From JAVBTR01 sp031556065 (GTDB lineage: Bacteria > Bacillota > Clostridia > Christensenellales > Aristaeellaceae), in assembly GCA_031556065.1 (NCBI GenBank), contig JAVBTR010000079.1:1-64000 (forward strand): a DNA stretch of 64,000 nucleotides, written 5' to 3'. Shown here piece after piece: positions 58,804 to 64,000 of this stretch. Position numbers and translations under genes: made by a program. The notes beneath the pieces are model-generated. The model worked only from the letters and a program-made list of their open reading frames with translations, was not told the origin of the DNA and ran no database searches. How positions within the stretch are numbered: position 1 is the stretch's first letter; each line of letters starts with the position of its first letter.

Positions 58804-59691
58804 TTACATTTCGTAGTTTTCTACGCGGATCACTTTTTGCACAATGAACGTGGTTAACAGGCACAGGGCCAGCAGCACCACGGATATGGCCGAGCCGTAG
58901 CCATATTTAAAGTAGGCAAAGCCCTGAAAATACAGCCATGTGGCGATGTTTTCGGTAATATGGTTGGGGCCGCCCTGGGTCATATTGTAAACCAGATCGA
59001 AGAATTTTAAGGAGCCAATGCAGTTAAGGGACATGGCGGTAACGATCATAGGCTTAATTAAAGGCAGCGTAATATGGGAAAAAGCGTTTAGCTTATTGGC
59101 ACCGTCCACATAGGCGGCTTCGTATAGCGAGCGGTTGATCCCCATGATCTGGGCCATGTAGAGCATCATATTCTGGCCTACATATTGCCACAGCGCCACA
59201 AAGGCGATCACCCACATGGGCAGGGGAATAAATCCGGTAAATTCCGTTAGCCACAAGGGGCCTTGAATACCTACCAAAGCCAATAGCTGGTTAATACCCA
59301 GGTTGGGCTTGAGCAGGAAGCAGAACAATAAACCCAGCGCCGCCGAAGACAGCACACAGGGTAGATAAATTACATTTTTAAAGAAGTTGCGGCCTTTCTC
59401 CATATTAGTTAATAACGACGCAAAGAGAATGCCTACGATCAGCTGGCTCACAACAGAAAAGAGCATAAAAAAGATGGTGTTTTTAAAGGCGGTAAGGAAA
59501 ATTTCGTCCTTAGTAAAAAGCTTGATATAGTTATCCAGCCCGATGAATTTGGGGGCGGATAGGGCGTTCCATTTGCATAGAGAAATATAAATGGAATAAC
59601 AAATGGGGGCAAAAAGGATCACCGTAAACAGCAAAATAGCCGGAAGCAAAAACAGAATGATGGCTCTTTTGTCGGATAACATTTTATGCAT
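58804..59691 (-). CDS. Carbohydrate ABC transporter permease (MalF-type)
   Basis: 295 residues, six helices, first at 11-33 (IILFLLPAILLFTVILFAPI). EAA loop YEAAYVDGANKLNAFSHITLP near residue 205. Start ATG 59691 follows GGAGGTGTGCGCC; an in-frame upstream extension to 59733 has no ribosome site. Separated from the binding-protein gene by a 140-bp gap holding two hairpins. Confidence 0.92.
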   Translation of the reverse strand: MHKMLSDKRAIILFLLPAILLFTVILFAPICYSIYISLCKWNALSAPKFIGLDNYIKLFTKDEIFLTAFKNTIFFMLFSVVSQLIVGILFASLLTNMEKGRNFFKNVIYLPCVLSSAALGLLFCFLLKPNLGINQLLALVGIQGPLWLTEFTGFIPLPMWVIAFVALWQYVGQNMMLYMAQIMGINRSLYEAAYVDGANKLNAFSHITLPLIKPMIVTAMSLNCIGSLKFFDLVYNMTQGGPNHITENIATWLYFQGFAYFKYGYGSAISVVLLALCLLTTFIVQKVIRVENYEM

Positions 59692-59729
59692 GGCGCACAC
59701 CTCCATGTGATGTGGAAAAAAGGCGGGTT

Positions 59730-59813
59730 CCAAGGGATATATCCCTTGGCAGGGGGGAGCCCTTTTGCTTGTATAAACATGGAGGGCAGCTGCCTTTTAT
59801 GCAGCAGCTGCCC
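59730..59813 (-). terminator. Intra-operon hairpins between binding protein and permease genes
   Basis: GGGCAGCTGC (59784-59793) with GCAGCTGCCC (59804-59813), extended by flanking G/C pairs, lies just after the binding-protein gene. A perfect 20-bp palindrome CCAAGGGATATATCCCTTGG (59730-59749) follows. AAGGGATATATCCCTT resembles the AAGGGAT/ATCCCTT units inside the 6729-6888 repeat. Confidence 0.65.
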
Positions 59814-59831
59814 CCTGTAAAATCCCCTGTT

Positions 59832-61112
59832 TTATTCCCAAACTTCGTCTTCGTAGAAATCGTTAATGGATTTTAGCGCCTGTTCAACGGTCTTCTGGCC
59901 CAGCACCACAGATACCATGGCATTGTCATACACGTCGCCCGCTTCAACGGAAGCCAGGGATTCGTTGTAGAACCCAAAGGTGCCTGTCATGTTTTCCAGA
60001 ATCGCGTTTACGTAGCTCAATTGCTTAGGTGCCTTTTCATAATCGATATCCACCAAGGTTACGGGAATCTTGCCGCCCACTTCGGCGGTGTATTTCTGGG
60101 CGATATCATCGGTGAAATACTTAAGCAATTCTTTAACAGCATCGGGATGAGCGGTGGTCTTGGAAACCAAAAGGTTATCGGTCTTCACGATCATACGGTT
60201 AGGATCCGCAGCGCCTTCGATAGCCGGGAACTGGAACACGCCGCACTTGTCTTCAAAGGCGGGGTTGGAACCGTTGATCTGGCCAATAACCCAGGAGCCC
60301 TGGATTAGAATGGCGGCCTGCTCGTTGTAGAACTGGGCAACGCACTCGTCGTTGGTATCGGAAGCGCAGGTCTTTTGGAAGAACTTGGACATTTCCAACA
60401 GCTTATTCATCGCCACGGTGTAGGATTCTTCTTCAATCCAGGTGGAAGTGCCTTCGGAAACAGCGATCAGGTTATCGGGGCCGCCAGCACGGTCGCACAG
60501 ATAGCCCGCCACCATGGATAAGCACCAGGCAGTACCTGCAGAACAGGTGATAGGTTGGTAGCCAGCAGCCTGCAATTTTTCGCAAGCGGCAATAAATTCT
60601 TCGAAGGTGGCAGGAACTTCCACGCCGGCTTTTTCAAACATTTCGGTGTTGTAGAAGCAGCAGGCTGCGGCAAAGTTGGTGGGGATCGCCATGATCTGGT
60701 CATCATAGGTCAGCCGTTCGAAAATACCGCCGGAGAAGGAATCGGCCCATTCCGGATCGGAAGCCAGCATTTCATCCAAAGGCATGCAAAGGCCCGCTTC
60801 TACGTATACGTCCATGTTGGGGCCGGGGTTGCAGACCCAAACATCGGGGACCTGTTTGGAGGCGATGAGTGCGGCAACCTTGGAATCGTATTCTTCCAGG
60901 TTGGTGGTGATGACGTTGACGTGATAGCCGTTATCCGCTTCGTTAAAGCGTTTTACCACATCGGCATACCCCTTGGTGATCAGGTCGTTGGTGGCGTTCA
61001 AATCATCCCAGAATACCCAGGTGATGACCTTGTCTTCGGCCAGGGCCACAGTGCCCATTGCCATGGTCAGAACCATTGCCAGTGCGAGAATCCATGCAAG
61101 TGTCTTTTTCAT
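59832..61112 (-). CDS. Sugar ABC transporter solute-binding protein (family 1)
   Basis: 426 residues. Signal peptide 1-25 (WILALAMVLTMAMGTVALA, then EDK), with no lipobox. Binding-protein features: VVKRFNEADNGYHVNVI, YDSKVAALIASKQVPDVWV, ILIQGSWVIGQINGSNPAF, VKELLKYFTDDIAQKY. RBS GAAGGAGAACGCAAA. First gene of an operon with two permeases and a ROK regulator; promoter carries a ROK-type palindrome. Ligand is a sugar by family; not more precise. Confidence 0.92.
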   Translation of the reverse strand: MKKTLAWILALAMVLTMAMGTVALAEDKVITWVFWDDLNATNDLITKGYADVVKRFNEADNGYHVNVITTNLEEYDSKVAALIASKQVPDVWVCNPGPNMDVYVEAGLCMPLDEMLASDPEWADSFSGGIFERLTYDDQIMAIPTNFAAACCFYNTEMFEKAGVEVPATFEEFIAACEKLQAAGYQPITCSAGTAWCLSMVAGYLCDRAGGPDNLIAVSEGTSTWIEEESYTVAMNKLLEMSKFFQKTCASDTNDECVAQFYNEQAAILIQGSWVIGQINGSNPAFEDKCGVFQFPAIEGAADPNRMIVKTDNLLVSKTTAHPDAVKELLKYFTDDIAQKYTAEVGGKIPVTLVDIDYEKAPKQLSYVNAILENMTGTFGFYNESLASVEAGDVYDNAMVSVVLGQKTVEQALKSINDFYEDEVWE

Positions 61113-61129
61113 TTTGCGTTCTCCTTCAT

Positions 61130-61205
61130 TTAGTTTGTTTTGTTAATAAACTATGTTTACTAACCTTGTTTGCTTTATATTACATCACGATAACCTTTTC
61201 GTCAA
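61130..61205 (-). promoter_or_regulatory. Promoter and ROK-type operator of the sugar operon
   Basis: Minus strand TTGACG (61200-61205), 17-bp spacer, TAATAT (61177-61182). Just downstream is a 23-bp dyad at 61142-61164 (arms GTTAnTAAAC and GTTTAnTAAC) and a TTAGTTTGTTT box at 61130-61140, the known half-site of XylR-type ROK repressors. Repression by the 56617 regulator is strongly suggested. Confidence 0.8.
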
Positions 61206-61309
61206 GAGTGTTTTTGATTATTTTGAACAATATTATTGTTTTGTTATTGTTTAAAGGAAAAAGAGGGAAAAGCGGCGAATAACAGCACTTAATGCAAAGG
61301 AGTGACAAT

Positions 61310-62392
61310 ATGAACTGGGAAATGGTGGACAAGAGCTTAACGGATCTGGTACAGCGCTACCATATTCCCGGCGGGGCGCTGGTCATTCATCATAAGGGGC
61401 AGCCCGTTTACAGCCGCTGTTTCGGCTATTCCGATTATGAAAACACCCGCCCTGCCACCTTGGATGATGTGTACTGGCTCTATTCTTTGACGAAACTGAG
61501 CACCGTCACAGCTGTAATGCAGTTAGTGGAAGCAGGCCTGATCAAGCTAAGCGACCCAGTAATGGCTTATTTGCCAGCCTTTCGGAACCTGCGGGTAGTG
61601 GATGGCGGCGCATTGCGACCTGCCAGAAGCCTTCTAACAGTAGCGCACCTTCTAACCATGAGGGGCGGATTTTCATACGATCTAAAAAACTTGAAAATCG
61701 TTTTGCGGCCAGGGGATGGGCAGATGAAAGTGATCAACACCATTGCCAAGGAACCCTTGACAGCCGATCCGGGGGCCAGGTTTCAGTATAGCCTGTGCCA
61801 TGATGTGCTAGGGGGCATTATTGAGAAGGTAACAGAACTAAGTCCCCAGGAGTATTTTCAAAAAAATATATACTCGCCGTTGGGCATGACAAAAACCCGC
61901 TTTGTGGCATCTGCGGATAAACGGCGGCCTTTTATGGCCCAGTATGTTTTTAATGAAGCCCACCAGCGGATTGAAAAGGCCGCGATGACCAATGAATATG
62001 TGCTGACTCCTCAATACGCGTCCTGTGGGGCAGGGCTTACCTCTACTCCAGGGGATTATATTTGGTTGATCAATGCCCTAGCCAATGGGAAAACCATATT
62101 GCGGGGAGAAACCATCTCGCTCATGGCGCAAAATCGTCTGCTTGGCAGCGATTTGAACGCATTTAAAGCCTGGCGTCCCGGGTACGGATATGGCTTGGGG
62201 ATACGGTCCCGGTTAGGGCAGGAGGGAACGCCGGAATTCGGATGGGATGGCGCCGGCGGTGCTTACGCCCTTTGCGATCCGAAAGAAAAGCTGGCGGTGC
62301 TTTATATGCAGCAGGTACTGAACCTGCCCTATGCTTATGATGTGGTGCATCCCTCCCTGCGTGATGGGATTTTAAAGGGCATAGCCCTTTAA
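61310..62392 (+). CDS. Serine hydrolase of the beta-lactamase/class C penicillin-binding family
   Basis: 360 residues, no signal peptide. Catalytic SxxK in WLYSLTKLST near residue 54; second motif YSLCHDVLGGI in place of YxN; third motif region FGWDGAGGAYALCDP. The group includes esterases, D-aminopeptidases and carboxypeptidases; true beta-lactamase activity is unlikely for a cytoplasmic member. Start ATG 61310 follows AAAGGAGTGACAAT; an in-frame ATG at 61292 overlaps that site. Divergent from the sugar operon, 197 bp away, so it might share its control. Confidence 0.85.
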   Translation: MNWEMVDKSLTDLVQRYHIPGGALVIHHKGQPVYSRCFGYSDYENTRPATLDDVYWLYSLTKLSTVTAVMQLVEAGLIKLSDPVMAYLPAFRNLRVVDGGALRPARSLLTVAHLLTMRGGFSYDLKNLKIVLRPGDGQMKVINTIAKEPLTADPGARFQYSLCHDVLGGIIEKVTELSPQEYFQKNIYSPLGMTKTRFVASADKRRPFMAQYVFNEAHQRIEKAAMTNEYVLTPQYASCGAGLTSTPGDYIWLINALANGKTILRGETISLMAQNRLLGSDLNAFKAWRPGYGYGLGIRSRLGQEGTPEFGWDGAGGAYALCDPKEKLAVLYMQQVLNLPYAYDVVHPSLRDGILKGIAL

Positions 62393-62562
62393 CGGGTTAC
62401 AGAATGGAACCCTATCGTTCTTGTTGAAATAGAAATGCAAAACCCAGGCCAAGGAAGCGAAGCGATCCCTATGGCTCACACTGGCATTGGTTGGGGTATT
62501 TACCCTTAAATTTGTGTTGGAGATATATTACATGGGTAACTATCAAAACGAAATGTAAAAAA

Positions 62563-62583
62563 CAGGAGGCGCAAAACCTCCTG
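62563..62583. terminator. Bidirectional terminator between 61310 and 62591 genes
   Basis: CAGGAGG/CCTCCTG stem with 7-nt loop; TTTTTT follows on the minus strand and a short T run on the plus strand. The gap 62393-62562 holds no gene that I can see. Confidence 0.75.
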
Positions 62584-62590
62584 CTTTATG

Positions 62591-62767
62591 CTAGTCATCC
62601 CCCTGGGTTAAGTTCTGGGCGTAATCCACCAAGCTTAAAACGCTGTTAATGTTATCTTTTCTTGTATTGATCTGCTCCTTTACGTAATCGGGCAGGTTAT
62701 CGTAGTACTTCTTGGCACGTTTATCATCCTGCAAAAGGGCATCCAAATCAGGGTAAGTTTTATTCAC
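62591..62767 (-). CDS. Small protein, unknown, paralogue of the 62845 protein
   Basis: 58 residues, GTG start at 62767 after GGAGGTGAATGCC. Helical: YPDLDALLQDDKRAKKYYDN, LPDYVKEQINTRKDNINSVL, ending in acidic GDD. The pattern LxALLxxDxxAxxxYxxLPxxxKxQI is shared with the divergent neighbour at 62845. No Cys, no membrane segment. Similar small helical proteins are common hypotheticals in Clostridia; function unknown. Confidence 0.75.
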   Translation of the reverse strand: MNKTYPDLDALLQDDKRAKKYYDNLPDYVKEQINTRKDNINSVLSLVDYAQNLTQGDD

Positions 62768-62844
62768 GGCATTCACCTCCAAACAACGCTAGTATATCCC
62801 AAGGGCAATTTCAAGATACTATCAGCAAAAAGGAGTTGCTTGAT

Positions 62845-63072
62845 ATGCCTAATTCACTTAAAGCCTTGTTTGACACCGACCGGGAAGCTTATGCATTTTT
62901 TATGTCCCTGCCCATGTTTACAAAGGATCAAATCCGGGCCAATGCTCACCAGATTACCGATCGGGCAGCCTTAAGCGCCATGGCCCATAACGCCTCCCAC
63001 GATGCCTTGAAGCTAGAGCAATATGAACCCATGTTCGAGGATGAAACAGACAGTGAGATTGACTTAATGTAA
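62845..63072 (+). CDS. Small protein, unknown, paralogue of the 62591 protein
   Basis: 75 residues, ATG 62845 after AAAAGGAG. SLKALFDTDREAYAFFMSLP, MFTKDQIRANAHQITDRAAL then an acidic tail (FEDETDSEIDLM). Same spacing of Leu, Asp, Tyr/Phe, LP and KxQI as the 62591 product. The two genes are divergent with 77 bp between starts, so they could share a control region. Confidence 0.75.
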   Translation: MPNSLKALFDTDREAYAFFMSLPMFTKDQIRANAHQITDRAALSAMAHNASHDALKLEQYEPMFEDETDSEIDLM

Positions 63073-63092
63073 AAGCAGCTCCACCGTTTTTC

Positions 63093-63121
63093 TTGTGAAA
63101 GGCCTTGAGATTTGCTATACT
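63093..63121 (+). promoter_or_regulatory. Sigma-A promoter of the methyltransferase gene
   Basis: TTGTGA (63093-63098), 17-bp spacer, TATACT (63116-63121), 28 bp before the ATG at 63149. Confidence 0.7.
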
Positions 63122-63148
63122 GTAAACCAAAGAACGTGAGGTGGCGCC

Positions 63149-63871
63149 ATGAATGCCATTGAATGGTACAACGGGCTCGCGGTGAAAAACCAGGGCTATC
63201 GAAGCGATGCCAAGTATACCCTTGAAGGGCCTTCTGGGGAAACCGTTTTCAAAGAAGAGCTGAGAGCCCTTTTAAAGCAAACCCACAGCGTTTTAGATGC
63301 AGGCTGCGGCCACGGGGATTTTACATTGGAAATGGCCCCGTATACAGATCATATCGTTGGGTTTGATTTCGCTATTGAGATGATCCGCATCGCTAAGCAT
63401 TTGAAGGCAAAAAGCCATGTAATCAATGCGGATTTTATCTATGCCACCACCAAAGAACCCCTGCCTTTTGAAAACGGCGCCTTCGATCTCATTTACACCC
63501 GCAGAGGGCCCACCTCCATTGTCGATCATCCCCATTTGCTTAAAAACAACGGCCTTATTTTCGGGATCCACAGCGATGGCCTGCCGGTGTCTGAACTGCG
63601 TGCGCGGCTTGAAAGAAACGGCTTTGAGGATATTGAAGTGCGGGAATATAAACAGGCTTCGGTCTGTTTTCCTTCAAAACATGACCTGGCACTGTACCTT
63701 AGTGCCAGCCACATGAATAAAGACTATACCCTGCCAGAAAACCAAGAAGAATTGAATCAAATCGCCGCAGAAACCGAGCTGCGCCTGCCCCAGATACGTT
63801 ATATTTGGAAGGGCAGAAAAGGCTATGAAGGGGGCAATACCAATGAACAGAAAAACCTACCAGGTGTATGA
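63149..63871 (+). CDS. Class I SAM-dependent methyltransferase
   Basis: 240 residues. SAM-binding motif I VLDAGCGHGDFTLEM near residue 48, motif II IVGFDFAIEMI and motif IV-like GAFDLIYTRRGPTS. The substrate is not recognisable. Preceded by GTGAGGTGGCGCC. It overlaps the next gene's start by about 29 bp, so they are probably co-translated. Confidence 0.88.
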   Translation: MNAIEWYNGLAVKNQGYRSDAKYTLEGPSGETVFKEELRALLKQTHSVLDAGCGHGDFTLEMAPYTDHIVGFDFAIEMIRIAKHLKAKSHVINADFIYATTKEPLPFENGAFDLIYTRRGPTSIVDHPHLLKNNGLIFGIHSDGLPVSELRARLERNGFEDIEVREYKQASVCFPSKHDLALYLSASHMNKDYTLPENQEELNQIAAETELRLPQIRYIWKGRKGYEGGNTNEQKNLPGV

Positions 63872-64000
63872 AAGCTGCATGCTCGCTTCCATGAACGATA
63901 CCGCTCACGATAAGGAGCATATTTACCGGGTGCTGTACGTGGCGCTGGATATCGCCAGGCATGAGGAAAACGTAGACAGGGATATTCTGGTCATTGCCTG
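63843..64000 (+). CDS. HD-domain hydrolase, N-terminal part (runs off window)
   Basis: 53 residues visible from ATG 63843, preceded by AAGGGGGCAATACC. NDTAHDKEHIYRVLYVALDI matches the start of an HD-superfamily phosphohydrolase (H-D-x-x-H-x-x-R-V). The second HD motif and C-terminus lie beyond base 64000. Overlaps the methyltransferase gene. Confidence 0.75.
   Translation, partial: MNRKTYQVYESCMLASMNDTAHDKEHIYRVLYVALDIARHEENVDRDILVIA

Noticed and set aside
61310..62392. True beta-lactamase resistance gene
   Set aside because: It has the SxxK fold but no signal peptide and no YxN or KTG motifs typical of class C beta-lactamases.
62393..62562. Possible gene remnant after the serine hydrolase
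   Set aside because: Short frames only, and no recognisable peptide.

Overview
This window looks like the chromosome of an anaerobic, low-to-mid GC Gram-positive bacterium of the class Clostridia, possibly a gut or anaerobic-digester lineage. The assignment rests on gene content and signals, not on a marker search. It has the clostridial order secD-secF-recJ-rel-dtd-MBL hydrolase-hemZ, an EcfA1A2T module joined to truA, zapA-U32 peptidase-mutS2, YesM/YesN and LplB/YtcP style sugar-uptake genes, an oxygen-sensitive sulfatase-maturating radical SAM enzyme, strong AGGAGG ribosome sites with frequent GTG and TTG starts, and many consensus sigma-A promoters with 17-bp spacers.

Layout. 1-356: end of a large serine recombinase, abutting a seven-gene tRNA operon (Pro-Glu-Met-Asp-Thr-Tyr-Leu, minus strand). 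1175-3415: XRE regulator/DUF2975 pair and a divergent multi-pass membrane protein. 3494-6723: energy-coupling module of an ECF vitamin transporter plus truA. 6729-6888: a palindromic repeat. 6909-18301: a carbohydrate locus with a decayed HAD gene, an anaerobic sulfatase-maturating enzyme and a YesM/YesN two-component system on the minus strand, and on the plus strand two LplB/YtcP permeases, a solute-binding protein, a cysteine-type sulfatase and a NagZ-like GH3 glycosidase. Together these predict capture, desulfation and hydrolysis of a sulfated amino-sugar glycan. 18380-22588: two membrane-anchored coiled-coil proteins, a hybrid histidine kinase and a small unknown. 22643-42708: mainly housekeeping genes (protein export, recombination, stringent response, haem, cell division, MutS2, shikimate pathway) with an OmpR-type two-component system, a MATE exporter and an amino-acid-kinase-fold protein.

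42713-52717 is the most unusual region. An operon encodes a two-part extracellular protein (propeller-like repeats followed by a solute-binding domain), two ABC permeases, a HlyD-like adaptor and an FtsX/MacB-like membrane protein. It is followed by a BlaI-type repressor and an M56 (BlaR1-type) membrane metallopeptidase. The extracellular part of that peptidase is not a penicillin-binding domain. It appears to be a propeller plus solute-binding-protein-like domain, resembling the transporter's own binding protein. BlaI-like ACA-NN-TGT sites lie before both blaI and the transporter operon. I read this as a candidate ligand-sensing, proteolysis-relieved repression system controlling solute uptake.

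52793-64000: a secreted 5'-nucleotidase; an AT-richer island (about 54.6-56.5 kb) with one unrecognised Cys/His-containing protein; a second sugar ABC transporter (minus strand) with a ROK regulator and a clear palindromic operator; a divergent serine hydrolase; two paralogous small proteins; a methyltransferase; and the start of an HD-domain protein. All three solute-binding proteins here lack a convincing lipobox, and in all three transport operons a strong hairpin follows the binding-protein gene.
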